From Thiocapsa rosea (GTDB lineage: Bacteria > Pseudomonadota > Gammaproteobacteria > Chromatiales > Chromatiaceae): a DNA stretch of 64,000 nt. The notes under the pieces were generated by a model. It made no database searches. It had not been told where the DNA came from and saw nothing but the letters and a program-made list of their open reading frames with translations. The position numbers and the translations under genes are program-made. Every line of letters begins with the position of its first letter. Positions within the stretch are counted from its first letter, which is position 1. Where the stretch lies: contig NZ_RBXL01000001.1 in assembly GCF_003634315.1 (NCBI RefSeq), forward strand, positions 4,444,501-4,508,500. Direction: 5' to 3'. Positions 1-9,685 of the stretch are shown here, in pieces.

Positions 1-149
1 GCCTGCTTTCCTCTGGTGACGCGCGGCACCGGCGGGGGGCCCCGGCCTCGGGTTCAAGCTCGGGGCCTCCCCAGCTTTTCTGGTCCTCCCTTGTTTCCAC
101 GCCGGCCCCGAATTCCGGAATGAGTTGCGGGAGGACCGGGTCGCTCGCT

Positions 150-409
150 GCGGTGCCGTGCCGCCCGGTCGGAGAGCCAGGCCACGAGACCGGCCGAGGC
201 TATCCCGTCGATGCAGAAGCCGACCGTGTGGACGGAATCGGCCCCGGCGATGCTCCGCGCGGTTTCGATCGCTTCCAAGGCGCCTTCCAGGACATCGTCC
301 TCGAATCCGACATCCTGCATCGCCGAGTCGGGATTCCTCCGACTGATCGAGAAGACGGTAGAACCGGATCGTGCAGCAAAGCCATCAAGCTGCGTTCGGG
401 GGCGAGATC
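150..409 (-). pseudogene. PHA synthase (phaC) remnant, frameshifted
   Basis: This is a fragment of a class I polyhydroxyalkanoate synthase, the granule-bound enzyme that polymerises hydroxyacyl-CoA. Reading right to left, one frame gives DLAPERSLMALLHD. A shift near 359-365 is followed in another frame by TVFSISRRNPDSAMQ and then a lipase-box-like GFCIDG. These match in order the PhaC blocks 'LxPENSL', 'TVFxISWRNPD' and 'GFCxGG'. The nucleophile Cys is kept, but the second Gly of the box is Asp, and neither the start nor the catalytic Asp/His region is present. It lies directly downstream of the pyruvate-kinase-like gene on the same strand. It is clearly not functional. Confidence 0.7.
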
Positions 410-438
410 CGTCGGCGGTCGCGACAGCTTGAAGGCAG

Positions 439-2289
439 CTACTTCAGCTGCGCCACCGACAGCTTGCGCAGCGTGGCGCGACGTTTGACGTAGTGCTCGT
501 CCATGCGTCCGATGATGCCGTCGAGGAAACGGACGGTCTCGACGATGTTCGGCCCCTTGTTGAGCATGGCGCATTCGGCTTGGATACTCATGGCGGCATC
601 CGAGACCTCGGCGCGCGACGGTGCTCCCTTTTTTGCCATGCCCTCGAGGATCTGAGTGGCCCAGATCACCGGAATATGCGCCGCCTCGCAGAGCCAGAGG
701 ATCTCCTGCTGGACCTCGGAGAGGCGCTCGAAGCCCACTTCGACCGCGAGATCGCCCCGCGCGATCATGATGCCCACGGGAGGCGAGTTGAGACTCGCGA
801 GCAGGATGCGTGGGAGGTTCTCGAAGGCCTGACGGTTCTCGATCTTCAGCACGACCCCTAGACGGTTGGCACCGAGTCGGTAGAGCGCGTCGTGCAGACG
901 CTCGACATCTTCGGGGCCGCGGACAAAGGAGAGGGCGACCATGTCCGCAAATGTCACGACTGCCGGGAGGTCCTCCAGGTCTTTGTCGGTCAGGGCGGAC
1001 ATCTCAAGCGCGGTATCGGGGAAGTTGATGCCCTTTTCGGCGCGCAGCTTCGCGCCGCGTGGCCCGGTATGGGTAATCTTCACCAGGATGCGCTGACCGT
1101 CGTTTTCCTGAACAAGACCGCCGATCTTTCCGTCGTCGAACCAGACACGATGCCCGTGTGCGACCTGCTCGAACGCAGCATCCAGCGTACAGTGAATCCG
1201 TGCGTGCTCGACGATGCGACCGGATGCGTCGCGCTCGGCCTCCCGACCGGGCTCGTCGTGACGGGTCAATATCAGCGTATCGCCGGGTAGGAGGTAGATG
1301 GGGTTGACCACCTCCGGAATGCCCACGATGCGTCCCGCTCCGACCGACTCGCCGTCGCGGAGGCCCGTCACCGGGGTCTCGTCCTCAATGTAGGCCGTTC
1401 GCTCGGTTTCGGCGATGAACGATCGATCGAGCATCTCGACGATCTTAAGCTCATGACCCTGACCGCGCGTGTCGGTCAGGCCGATGTGATCGCCGACTGC
1501 AAGTCTCTCGAGCAGATCGCCCTCGATCCGGAGGGCAAAGCGAATGTCGCCGGGGGTCGGCTCTGCCGCAGACGCCGGGGTCAACCAAATGCGAGCCGGC
1601 CTGGCGATGCAGCCGAAGACATCGCGATCGGGCGCCACTCGCTTCACCCGCCCGCTCGCACGAATGGCGCCCGTGCGGAGCTTCGGACCGGCCAAGTCGG
1701 CCTGCACGCGGCAGCTACGCCCAACCATTCGTTCGGCACGACGCAGGTTTTCCACCATCGCGAACCAGGCATCCGGACCGTCGTGGGCGCAGTTGATGCG
1801 CATGACATCCATCCCGGCGATGAGTAGATCCTGCACCAGTTGTGCATCCGAGGCGGCTTCGCTCGGCATGGTCACCATAATGCGAACGAATCGGTCGCGG
1901 GGCTCGGGACCCAGAAGCGCACGGGTGTGATCCCGAAGCAACAAGGGGCCGGAACGGAAATCCACCGGCGGCTCCGGCGCCGGACCGAGATCCTTGCCGC
2001 TGAGCTGCTCCAGGATGGCCATCACCGAGTTGAGGCTCGCCAAGGCATGGGGCTCCAGCACCCCGAGCGAAGAGAGTCCCAGGGCACCGAGGTCTTCTTG
2101 CAGACTGCGGATGTCGTGTTGACGAATGCTGAGATAGTGAAGGAAGTTGCGTGCGCTGTTGCGATGGCCGGGCTCGATCTTCTCGATCTCGGCGGCATAA
2201 GCGCGTTCGAATTCGACTGCGCCTTCGCGCAGTGTGGCGAGCTGCGCGATCGGCCTTTCCAACTGTCGCGATGTCGGTGTCGTGGTCAT
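439..2289 (-). CDS. pyruvate kinase-like protein lacking the C-terminal domain
   Basis: A 616-aa protein related to pyruvate kinase, which transfers phosphate from phosphoenolpyruvate to ADP in the cytosol. An unusual N-terminal extension of about 120 residues precedes the barrel. The barrel shows DLAGPKLRTG, the B-domain region, LKIENRQ (active-site Lys with metal-binding Glu), ARGDLAVE and ATQILEGM followed by SRAEVSDAA. The protein ends about 55 residues after that motif, so the usual allosteric C-terminal domain (roughly 120 residues) is absent. Start: an ATG at 2289 is preferred over an upstream in-frame GTG at 2325, although no strong ribosome site precedes either. The neighbours give no pathway clue. 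It may be an atypical pyruvate kinase or a paralogue with another role. Confidence 0.8.
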   Translation of the reverse strand: MTTTPTSRQLERPIAQLATLREGAVEFERAYAAEIEKIEPGHRNSARNFLHYLSIRQHDIRSLQEDLGALGLSSLGVLEPHALASLNSVMAILEQLSGKDLGPAPEPPVDFRSGPLLLRDHTRALLGPEPRDRFVRIMVTMPSEAASDAQLVQDLLIAGMDVMRINCAHDGPDAWFAMVENLRRAERMVGRSCRVQADLAGPKLRTGAIRASGRVKRVAPDRDVFGCIARPARIWLTPASAAEPTPGDIRFALRIEGDLLERLAVGDHIGLTDTRGQGHELKIVEMLDRSFIAETERTAYIEDETPVTGLRDGESVGAGRIVGIPEVVNPIYLLPGDTLILTRHDEPGREAERDASGRIVEHARIHCTLDAAFEQVAHGHRVWFDDGKIGGLVQENDGQRILVKITHTGPRGAKLRAEKGINFPDTALEMSALTDKDLEDLPAVVTFADMVALSFVRGPEDVERLHDALYRLGANRLGVVLKIENRQAFENLPRILLASLNSPPVGIMIARGDLAVEVGFERLSEVQQEILWLCEAAHIPVIWATQILEGMAKKGAPSRAEVSDAAMSIQAECAMLNKGPNIVETVRFLDGIIGRMDEHYVKRRATLRKLSVAQLK

Positions 2290-2535
2290 GAGTCGAGTGC
2301 CTGCGAATTTGGATATTGGCCGCACGCTGACGGCCGAATCCCGGAAACATAGGGCAGTTGTGTTACGGTTGTGTGATCTTGCAGCGACATAGGAGCCGCC
2401 GCGGCGGCACCGATCAGGTCTGATTCGAAGGGGGGTGTCTTCACCTGCGGGATTGCCTCGATCCGAATCGGCGGAGCGACGTGTGCGGGTTTCGGTGGTC
2501 CCCGGGGGGCCGAGCGCGACCTTCGGCCGGGATCC

Positions 2536-3189
2536 TCAGGCGGCAGGGACAAGATACTCGGGCGCGCCGTTGCCTTTCAGGAGGCGTGCGAGACGCTTTT
2601 TGAGCTTCGGCATCGTGATCAGCATGCCGAGGCTGTGTTTGCGGGCGTCCTTGACCAGTGTGGAGGGGTCGAAATAGGCCTTCGCATTTGCAACGGACAG
2701 GACGAAGGGTGGTTTGCCTTCGCGCGCCAGCAGGTAGCTCATGATCAGGGAGCCGGTGCGGTGGTTGCCTTCGATATAGAGCTGTGGCCGACTCAGGACG
2801 TAGACGTAAACCCCGGCGGCGCGGAACCAAACGGTTTCGGCGCGGTGATAGGCGAGCCAGTCCATCAAGCCCCCGATGCCGGCGTTTTGCTGCTCGTAGA
2901 AATGCTGCTCGGTCGCGGCGATGTGAACGGAGAACTCCCGACGCCTCTCGACATCCTCTCCGCACAGCACGCAGGTATTAAGTTCCAGAAGCCATTTCGA
3001 GTGCCCACGCTCGAAGGGGTCAAGCCCGCTCCTCAATGCCTCGTCGACCATCCGGTAACCGGCCATCATGTTCCGACGCACCATATCGGTCATCGGATCC
3101 CGAGGCGTGCTCAAGGTCCGGTTGATCCGGTCGAAATCGTCCTGCACGGCGCGCAGAGACGCATCGATCGCCGTCAGGTTCAGACGCAT
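2536..3189 (-). CDS. Fic-like domain protein with altered active site
   Basis: A 217-aa soluble protein with a Fic-type core. The segment QLYIEGNHRTGSLIMSYLL matches the Fic helix motif HxFx(D/E)GNxRxxR in its E-G-N-x-R part, but the motif His is replaced by Gln. Fic proteins usually transfer AMP or other phosphate-containing groups onto target hydroxyls, and the His is the general base. This copy may therefore be catalytically altered or inactive. A CxxC pair (CVLCGED) lies upstream of the core. The ATG at 3189 is chosen because residues before it look non-coding, and no clear ribosome site is visible. It follows pstS on the same strand after about 100 bp, and no antitoxin-like partner is seen. 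Confidence 0.6.
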   Translation of the reverse strand: MRLNLTAIDASLRAVQDDFDRINRTLSTPRDPMTDMVRRNMMAGYRMVDEALRSGLDPFERGHSKWLLELNTCVLCGEDVERRREFSVHIAATEQHFYEQQNAGIGGLMDWLAYHRAETVWFRAAGVYVYVLSRPQLYIEGNHRTGSLIMSYLLAREGKPPFVLSVANAKAYFDPSTLVKDARKHSLGMLITMPKLKKRLARLLKGNGAPEYLVPAA

Positions 3190-3288
3190 CGGATGACTGC
3201 CGGGATCTCGCGGGTGGGATCGGTCTGCCGCGCCGGTGCGCGCGGCTTGGGTCCGGGACGGATCCATCCCTGGATCGACCTGTTCGGC

Positions 3289-4356
3289 CTAACGGATCGT
3301 GTCGAGGGCGCGCGTCGCTGCAGCGACGATGTTGGCCGGCAGCGGAATGTAGCCCAACTCCTCGGCGATCGGCTGTCCCTTGTCCAGGGCCCAGGTCACG
3401 GCAGCCTTGAGTGCCGTCGCCTTCTCCGATTCCGGGTACTGTCCGTAGAGCAACAGCCAAGACAAACTGACGATGGGATAGGCATCTTCTGCCTCGGGAT
3501 CGGGAACGAACAGCCGCAGATTCTCGGGCATGTTGGCCTCGGCCGCCGCCTCGAGTGTGCGTCGCCCGCTCTCGGCGTCCGGCCTAACGAAGTTGCCGGC
3601 CTTGTTTTGCAGGGTGGCGATCGGAAGTCCGAGACGGCTGGCGAAATAGTATTCGATGTAGCCGATCGACCCGTGACTGATCTTGATCTTGTGCGCGACC
3701 CCTTCGTTGCCGTTGCCGGTCATGGCGCCGCCGGGCCAGTTCATGAGAGTTCCGATTCCCGGCCCCTCGGTCAGCCAGGTCGGGCTGATGGTGCCGAGAT
3801 GATTGGTGAAGACGAAGGTGGTCCCGGAGCCGTCGCGGCGGACCACCGTCTGGATCAGCTTCGAAGGAAGGTCGAGGTGCGGATTGGCCGCGACGATACG
3901 GGGATCGTTCCACTGCCAGATCTTGCCCAAAAAGATGTCGACATAGACATCGCGGGGCAGCCGCAGCTCGCCTTCCACGCCCGGCAGGTTGTAGGCGAGC
4001 ACGACCATACCGGCGGTGGCCGGGATCAGCTTGGTGCCCCGGGCGACTTGGGCGATCTGCTCGTCCGTCATGGCCGAGTCGCTGGCGCCGAAGTCGACCG
4101 TCTCGGCGATGAAGCGTTTGACGCCCTCGCCGCTGCCTCCGCCTTCATAGCTGAGTCGCGCTTCGGTTTGCTCCGCGTTGTAACGGCGAATCCACTCCTG
4201 GTAGAGCGGCTCGGGGAAGGTTGCACCCGCCCCTGTGATCTGCAACCCGGCCGGGGATTCCGTCGTCGTATCGGTCGACTCCCCGCCGCATGCCGTCAAT
4301 AGGATGGAGACAACGACCGCCGAAGCGGTGCGCTTAACCCCGGGAAGACTCGTCAT
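3289..4356 (-). CDS. pstS: phosphate-binding lipoprotein PstS
   Basis: A 355-aa periplasmic phosphate-binding protein of the high-affinity Pst transporter. The N-terminus is a lipoprotein signal ending in LLTACGG, so the mature protein should be lipid-anchored at Cys. Family blocks seen: ITGAGATFPEPLYQEW, YEGGGSGEG, DFGASDSAMTD, VVRRDGSGTTFVF and the C-terminal GYIPLPANIV. The length is normal. It is the last gene of the pst block, 71 bp after pstB, whereas pstS usually comes first. A second, broken pstS lies upstream of pstC at the usual place. This intact copy presumably supplies the working binding protein. Confidence 0.93.
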   Translation of the reverse strand: MTSLPGVKRTASAVVVSILLTACGGESTDTTTESPAGLQITGAGATFPEPLYQEWIRRYNAEQTEARLSYEGGGSGEGVKRFIAETVDFGASDSAMTDEQIAQVARGTKLIPATAGMVVLAYNLPGVEGELRLPRDVYVDIFLGKIWQWNDPRIVAANPHLDLPSKLIQTVVRRDGSGTTFVFTNHLGTISPTWLTEGPGIGTLMNWPGGAMTGNGNEGVAHKIKISHGSIGYIEYYFASRLGLPIATLQNKAGNFVRPDAESGRRTLEAAAEANMPENLRLFVPDPEAEDAYPIVSLSWLLLYGQYPESEKATALKAAVTWALDKGQPIAEELGYIPLPANIVAAATRALDTIR

Positions 4357-4427
4357 GGCCCGTCCTCGTGAACTGAAGGTGATATGCCTGGCGCGGCGCC
4401 CGCACGGGGCGGGCTCCGGTGGCTGGA

Positions 4428-5267
4428 TCAGCTGAACTCGCCCGAGACGTATTGCTTGGTGAGCTCCTCTTGGGGGTCCTCGAAGATCCGGCGGGTCTCG
4501 CCCATCTCGACCAGATAGCCGGTTCGCCCGCCTTCGGAAATGTCCACACCGAAGAAGGCGGTGGTATCGGCCACGCGGGTCGCCTGCTGCATGTTGTGCG
4601 TCACCAAAGCGACCGTGTAGCGCTCCTTGAGTTCGAGCATCAGCTGCTCGACCTGGCGAGTCGCGATGGGGTCGAGGGCCGAGCAGGGCTCGTCCATCAG
4701 CAGGACATCGGGCTCGGTGGCAATCGCCCTGGCGATGCATAGGCGCTGTTGCTGACCGCCGGACAAGGAGAGCCCGCTCTTATTCAGCTTGTCCTTGACC
4801 TCCTTCCAGAGTGCGGCGCGCTCCAGTGCCTTCTGTACGCGTTCCTCGACGTTGCCCTTGTAGCGGTTGAGCCTCAATCCGAAAGCAACGTTGTCGTAGA
4901 TGCTCATCGAGAAGGGATTCGGCTGTTGAAAGACCATCCCGATGTACCGACGCACCACGACGGGGTCGACCTTTTTGCCGTAGACGTCTTGGCCGTGGTA
5001 CTTGACGTGGCCCTCGAAACGGAAGCTCGGGATGAGATCGTTCATCCGATTCAGGCTGCGCAGCACCGTACTCTTGCCGCAGCCCGACGGGCCGATGAAT
5101 CCCGTGATCTTGCCCTTCTCGATGGGGACGTTGCTGTTGCGCACGGCGAGAAAATCGCCGTAGAAGACCTTCTCGAGCCGGCAGTCGATCACCGCTTCTC
5201 CGACCGGGGAGAAGACCGCCGCCCCTGGTGAGATGGCGTGTGCCGTTGCTTCAGCTGTTGCGCTCAT
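4428..5267 (-). CDS. pstB: phosphate ABC transporter ATPase PstB
   Basis: A 279-aa cytoplasmic ATPase that powers phosphate import by PstCA. It shows Walker [10 protein letters not shown], signature LSGGQQQR, Walker B VLLMDEP with the D-loop SALDP, and the H-loop His in ALVTHN. The start is the ATG at 5267, with GAGGT about 9 nt upstream; a longer reading frame is rejected. The N-terminal 30 residues are a weakly conserved extension ahead of the usual start of the ATPase fold. It lies 19 bp after pstA and before pstS, all on the minus strand, consistent with one operon likely under phosphate control. No Pho box was confirmed. Confidence 0.95.
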   Translation of the reverse strand: MSATAEATAHAISPGAAVFSPVGEAVIDCRLEKVFYGDFLAVRNSNVPIEKGKITGFIGPSGCGKSTVLRSLNRMNDLIPSFRFEGHVKYHGQDVYGKKVDPVVVRRYIGMVFQQPNPFSMSIYDNVAFGLRLNRYKGNVEERVQKALERAALWKEVKDKLNKSGLSLSGGQQQRLCIARAIATEPDVLLMDEPCSALDPIATRQVEQLMLELKERYTVALVTHNMQQATRVADTTAFFGVDISEGGRTGYLVEMGETRRIFEDPQEELTKQYVSGEFS

Positions 5268-5286
5268 GACGTATACCTCGGGATGG

Positions 5287-6177
5287 TTACACCTTGGACT
5301 GCCCGATGAGGCGCGCCAGGATATTGAAGACAAGGACGATCAGGACCAGCACCAAGGAGGCGGCCCAGGCCAGCTCGATTTGGTTGTCGAAGGGCATGGC
5401 CGAGAAGTTGTAGATGAGGATGGATAACGACGCGGTCGGCTCCATCAGCTCGGACATGAAGTAGTTGCTGAAGAGCGCCGTGAACAGCAGCGGAGCGGAC
5501 TCGCCCGCCGCGCCGGCCACCGCCAGCATGATGCCGGTCAGGATGCCCGGCAGGCCGGTCGGCAGCACCACCTTCCAGATCACTTGACTGCGGGTGCAGC
5601 CCATGCCGTAAGCGGCATCCGTCATCTTTTGAGGCACCTGTTTCATCGACTCCTCGGCGGCCAGCACCACCGTCGGCAGCATGAGCACCGCCAAGGCGAC
5701 GCCGCCGGCCACCGCGGAATAGCCGAAGTTGATGACCAAGACCGCGTAGGTGAAGACGCCCGCCAAGATCGAGGGGAATCCGGTCAGGGTCTTGGCCACG
5801 AAGCGAGAGGTCCCGGCCAACGGGCTGTGAGGGTCCAGGATCGCCAAGTAGATGGCCGCGAGCAGACCGATCGGGATGCTGATGGCGGCTGCGATGGCGA
5901 CCATCACCAGGGTGCCGATGATGGCGTTGGCAAAACCGCCGCCCATCTCGAAGCCGGCCGGCGGCAGCGCAGTCAGTGCCTCGATGTCCAAACGGGCGCC
6001 GCCTTCGGCCACCAACATGATGATGACCGAGAAGAGCGGGATGCTGCCGAGGATGGCGATACCCCAGGTCATGCCGGTCAGGAGTCCGCTGGTCAGGGCG
6101 CGCAGCTCGAACGGTCGACGTTCCAGGCTCAGGCGCTGCGACTCTTGTGGCCGCGATGTCAGGTCGATGTCGCTCAT
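5287..6177 (-). CDS. pstA: phosphate ABC transporter permease PstA
   Basis: A 296-aa inner-membrane permease that forms the phosphate channel with PstC. Hydrophobic segments span most of the protein (for example [20 protein letters not shown] near residues 35-55). The EAA-type loop contacting PstB is seen in [22 protein letters not shown]. The ATG at 6177 overlaps the pstC stop by 4 nt (ATGA), indicating translational coupling. A much longer reading frame extending to 7005 is only chance opening inside pstC. The length is typical. Confidence 0.94.
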   Translation of the reverse strand: MSDIDLTSRPQESQRLSLERRPFELRALTSGLLTGMTWGIAILGSIPLFSVIIMLVAEGGARLDIEALTALPPAGFEMGGGFANAIIGTLVMVAIAAAISIPIGLLAAIYLAILDPHSPLAGTSRFVAKTLTGFPSILAGVFTYAVLVINFGYSAVAGGVALAVLMLPTVVLAAEESMKQVPQKMTDAAYGMGCTRSQVIWKVVLPTGLPGILTGIMLAVAGAAGESAPLLFTALFSNYFMSELMEPTASLSILIYNFSAMPFDNQIELAWAASLVLVLIVLVFNILARLIGQSKV

Positions 6178-7151
6178 GCCTTGCCCTCGAACTTGCGAAC
6201 CGTGTATTGCTGGATCCCCAGCCCGACGATGTTGACGATGAGCGTGATCAAGAGGAGCACCACGGCGGCATACATGAGCGCCTGCACCTCGATCTGGCCG
6301 GCCTCCGGGAAGCTCGAGGCCAGGAGCGATGCCAGCGTATTGGCCGGCGCAAACAGCGACAGGTTGATCTGGTTGCTGTTGCCGATCAGCATCGCCAGGG
6401 CCATGGTCTCGCCGAGCGCCCTCCCGAACCCCAGAACCAAGGCGGCGAGGATGCCGGAGGAGGCGGTCGGCAGCATCACCTTGAGGATGGCCTCCCAGCG
6501 TGTCGTGCCCATCCCGTAAGCGGCCTCCTTGACCTTGTAGGGGATGCGCCGGAAGGCGTCGACCGTGATGGCCGCGACCGTCGGCAGGATCATGATGGCG
6601 AGCACCAAGGCGGCGGGTGCCATACCCGGACCGCTCAGCTCGGTGCCGAAGATCGGGATGAATCCGAGCTCGCTGTGCAGCCACTCGGCCACGGGGCGCA
6701 GCATCGGGATGACCACATAGATGCCCCAGAGGCCGTAGACCACCGAAGGGATTGCGGCCAGCAGCTCGACGATTGTCCGAAAGACCGCAGCGAGACGGGC
6801 GTGGATGAAATCTTGGGTGAGAAAGATGGCGATGGCCACACCGAAGGTCCCGCCGAGGATCAAAGCCAGAAAGGAGCTGTAGAGGGTTCCCCAGATCTCC
6901 GGCAGGACACCGAACTCCTGTGTGCCGACATTCCATGTCGTCCCCGAGACGAAGCTCAGACCATGCTGAGCCATCGCCGGAAATGCCAGTCCCCCGATCT
7001 CCCAAAGGATATAGAGGATCAGAACGACGATGAGGGCTGCGCAGGAGAGCGCGATGATGCGAAAGATGGAATCGGCAAGATAGTCGCCTCCGGACGGTGG
7101 TCCGGAGACACTGCTTGCAGAGTCGGCATGCTGGAATGGATTCACGGCCAT
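6174..7151 (-). CDS. pstC: phosphate ABC transporter permease PstC
   Basis: A 325-aa inner-membrane permease, partner of PstA. The first membrane span is near residues 30-55 (IIALSCAALIVVLILYILWE), followed by a periplasmic segment (SFVSGTTWNVGTQEFGVLPEIWGT) typical of PstC. The EAA loop is KVKEAAYGMGTTRWEAILKVMLP. The ATG at 7151 is chosen because upstream codons in the same frame are Arg-rich and lack family similarity. It is separated from the broken upstream pstS by 224 bp, which may contain the promoter now used by pstCAB-pstS. Confidence 0.94.
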   Translation of the reverse strand: MAVNPFQHADSASSVSGPPSGGDYLADSIFRIIALSCAALIVVLILYILWEIGGLAFPAMAQHGLSFVSGTTWNVGTQEFGVLPEIWGTLYSSFLALILGGTFGVAIAIFLTQDFIHARLAAVFRTIVELLAAIPSVVYGLWGIYVVIPMLRPVAEWLHSELGFIPIFGTELSGPGMAPAALVLAIMILPTVAAITVDAFRRIPYKVKEAAYGMGTTRWEAILKVMLPTASSGILAALVLGFGRALGETMALAMLIGNSNQINLSLFAPANTLASLLASSFPEAGQIEVQALMYAAVVLLLITLIVNIVGLGIQQYTVRKFEGKA

Positions 7152-7375
7152 GGGTTTGAATCTGCCTGGATGTGCGTCGATCGGAACGATGGACCGGTGA
7201 TCTCCTCGGCCTTGTCGGGCGGATCGGATGCGGTGGCCCATCCGTCCGAATCGCCTGTGACGGCGATCCGGACGGCGGATCCGCACGGGCGCAACTGCCG
7301 GCTCACCCCATGTCAACCGGCGCGCCCCATCCCCCCGAAATGCTCCGAAGCCCGCGGTCCTGGCGTGATGACGGA

Positions 7376-8018
7376 TTACTTGACCAGCTGAGAGACCTCG
7401 CGAACCTTCTCGACCACATTCGCGGGCAGCGGGATGTAGCCCATGGAGTCGGCGCTCTTCTGACCCTCGGTCAGGACATACTCGATCAGGTCACGCGCCA
7501 CCTGGGCCTTCTCGGCGTCCTGAGTCTCCGGCAGGAGCAGCCAGGTATAGCTGACGATCGGGTAGGCGTCATCGCCCGCCGGGTCCATGATCCAGGCGCG
7601 GAGATCCGGGACGTTCGAGCCCGGCAGCGTGCCTCCGGGGAACTCGGCGGTCGCCAAGGCGGCCGCGCCGGTCTCGGCGCCACCGGCCACGAATTTGCCG
7701 GCCTGGTTCTCGAGGATGGCCGACGGGGCCTTGGTCAGCTTCGCGAAACCGTACTCGATATAGCCGATCGAGCCCGGGGTCTGCTTAACGGTGGCGGTGA
7801 CGCCGTCGTTCTTGGGCGCCTTCACGAACTTGGTGCTCTTCGGCCACTGCGGCGACTTGTCGTGCCCGACAGTGGTCTTGAAGGACTCGCTGATCTCGGC
7901 CAGATGCCCTGTGAAGACGTAGGTCGTGCCGGAGGAGTCGGAACGGACCACGACCGTGATCTCTTGATCCGGCAGCTCGACGCCCGGGTTGGCGGCGGCG
8001 ATCTTCGGATCGTTCCGC
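7376..8018 (-). pseudogene. second pstS, 5'-truncated
   Basis: C-terminal two thirds of a PstS-family phosphate-binding protein. It contains RNDPKIAAANPG, VVVRSDSSGTTYVF, GSIGYIEYGFAK, DDAYPIVSYTWLL and a C-terminal GYIPLPANVV. It begins abruptly inside the block that in intact PstS reads WNDPKI. The bases before that are the end and stop codon of phnE, so the signal peptide and first lobe are missing. It differs clearly in sequence from the intact PstS at 3289-4356, so it is not a recent duplicate. It occupies the position expected for pstS in a pstSCAB operon. It is probably a deletion product, although a GTG at 7951 could start a short fragment. Confidence 0.85.
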
Positions 8019-8834
8019 TCAGATCAAGGCCGCACGCACCCGCGCGGAGACCCACTCGCTGAGGATCACGGTTGCGAGGATGGCGATAAAGATGAGGGTC
8101 ACCTGAGGCCATGCCAGGCTGTCGACCGACGACTTGAGCTGCAGCCCGATCCCGCCCGCGCCGACCAAGCCAAGAACGGTCGACTCGCGGATATTGATGT
8201 CCCAGCGGAACAGGGTGATGCCGGCGAAGGCGGGCATGATCTGAGGCACGATCCCGAAGTCCAACACCTGCGCAGGCCCGGCTCCGGTCGCCCGGATCGC
8301 CTCGACCTGCCGCGTATCGATCTCCTCGATCGCCTCGTAGAGGAGCTTGCCGATAAACCCGATCGAGCGAAGGGCGATCGCGATGATCCCGGCCAGCAAA
8401 CCCGGACCCAGGATGGCCACCAGCAGAAGCGCCCAGATGAGCGCGTTGACCGAGCGCGAAGCGACGATGATGAAGATGGCGATCGGGCGCACGAGCAGCG
8501 GACTCGGGGTCGTATTGCGCGCCGCGAGGAAGGCGACCGGGACGGCGAGGACGATCGCGAGCAGGGTGCCGAGGGTGGCGATGTTGATGGTGTCCCACAG
8601 GGGAACCCAGAGTTGGTCCATGTAGGACCAGCGCGGCGGTACCATCCGTCCGAAGAGATCCGCGGCCTGCTCCGGGGCGTCCCACACGAAGGCCCAGATC
8701 TGGTTGCGGGTCATGGCCTCCCAGGCCAGGATGAACAGCAGGACCAACAGCAGCCAGCCGAACCAGAGCGCGAGGGACTGCGGCGTCGTGCGCTTGCGCC
8801 AGATCGGGCCATCGGGGGGTTGCTGAATCGCCAT
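8019..8834 (-). CDS. phnE: phosphonate ABC transporter permease PhnE (second copy)
   Basis: A 271-aa inner-membrane permease of a phosphonate/phosphite-type ABC importer. It shows several hydrophobic spans, the EAA-type segment [23 protein letters not shown] and RWDINIRESTVLGLVGAGGIG, both typical of PhnE. The ATG at 8834 shares its A with the stop codon of the preceding phnE (TGATG), so the two are coupled. The C-terminus SEWVSARVRAALI looks complete even though the stop lies exactly at the junction with the truncated pstS. Tandem phnE genes are common in such transporters and probably form a heterodimer. Confidence 0.92.
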   Translation of the reverse strand: MAIQQPPDGPIWRKRTTPQSLALWFGWLLLVLLFILAWEAMTRNQIWAFVWDAPEQAADLFGRMVPPRWSYMDQLWVPLWDTINIATLGTLLAIVLAVPVAFLAARNTTPSPLLVRPIAIFIIVASRSVNALIWALLLVAILGPGLLAGIIAIALRSIGFIGKLLYEAIEEIDTRQVEAIRATGAGPAQVLDFGIVPQIMPAFAGITLFRWDINIRESTVLGLVGAGGIGLQLKSSVDSLAWPQVTLIFIAILATVILSEWVSARVRAALI

Positions 8835-9685
8835 CACTGTACCCGAGCGCGCACCCAACCGGAGACATACTCGGTCACCAACACGATGGCGATGATCAGG
8901 ATAAGGATCGCGGCGGCCGAGTCGTACTCATAGCGATCGAGCGCCGTATTCAGGGTCGCCCCGACCCCGCCGGCACCGACGATCCCGATCACCGCGGATT
9001 CGCGAAAATTGATGTCGAGCCGGTAGAGCGAGAGTCCGATCAGACGCGGCGTCACCTGCGAACGGATCCCGTAGTCGAGCACCTGCCACCAGCCGGCGCC
9101 CGTCGCGCGGATCGCCTCCACCTGCGCGGCGTCGATATCCTCGATGTCCTCGGCCAAGAGCTTGGCGAGAAATCCGATGGTCGCGAAGGCCAGCGTCAGA
9201 AAGCCCGCCAGTGGGCCAAACCCGACCATGGCGACGAAGAGGATCGCGACGATGATCTCCTGGAGCGAGCGCGAGAGCGCAATCAAGGCACGGCAGGCGA
9301 GATAGACGGGAGACGGGGCAATGTTGCGCGCCGCACCGATCCCGACCGGGATGGAGATCACGACCCCGACAACTGTCGCGGTCAGGGTCATGGTGAGGCT
9401 CTCGATCAAACCGGCACGGATGTCGTCCCAGCGCGAGATGAAGTCCGGCTCGACGAAGCCGCCGAGAAAGCGCAGACCGCGCTCCCAGCCCTCGCTCAAG
9501 CGGCCCCAATTGACCTCGACGGCGCCGATGCCGACGACCAGATAGACGAGGACACCGGCGTAGATCGCCCAGCGCAGTCGGCCATCAGAAATGAGCGGCG
9601 GACGCCGCCAGTGGCTCGGATAGCGCACCGCGCCTGGAGTTGCACCCTCGCCAGCCGGATCGGGCAGAACGGCCGGTCCGCTCAC
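8834..9685 (-). CDS. phnE: phosphonate ABC transporter permease PhnE (first copy)
   Basis: A 283-aa inner-membrane permease paralogous to the next gene. Blocks seen are [42 protein letters not shown] and [21 protein letters not shown]. The proposed start is GTG at 9685, overlapping the phnC stop by 4 nt (GTGA). The 249 nt of open frame before it overlap phnC and translate to Arg-rich non-family residues. It should pair with the second PhnE to form the channel energised by PhnC. No phnG-M C-P lyase genes are present in the window, so the transported compound could be phosphonate, phosphite or a phosphate ester. Confidence 0.9.
   Translation of the reverse strand: MSGPAVLPDPAGEGATPGAVRYPSHWRRPPLISDGRLRWAIYAGVLVYLVVGIGAVEVNWGRLSEGWERGLRFLGGFVEPDFISRWDDIRAGLIESLTMTLTATVVGVVISIPVGIGAARNIAPSPVYLACRALIALSRSLQEIIVAILFVAMVGFGPLAGFLTLAFATIGFLAKLLAEDIEDIDAAQVEAIRATGAGWWQVLDYGIRSQVTPRLIGLSLYRLDINFRESAVIGIVGAGGVGATLNTALDRYEYDSAAAILILIIAIVLVTEYVSGWVRARVQ

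Noticed and set aside
5287-7005. A single 572-codon gene covering pstA and more
   Set aside because: Only the last 296 codons match PstA; the rest is chance opening opposite or out of frame to pstC, as expected in GC-rich DNA.
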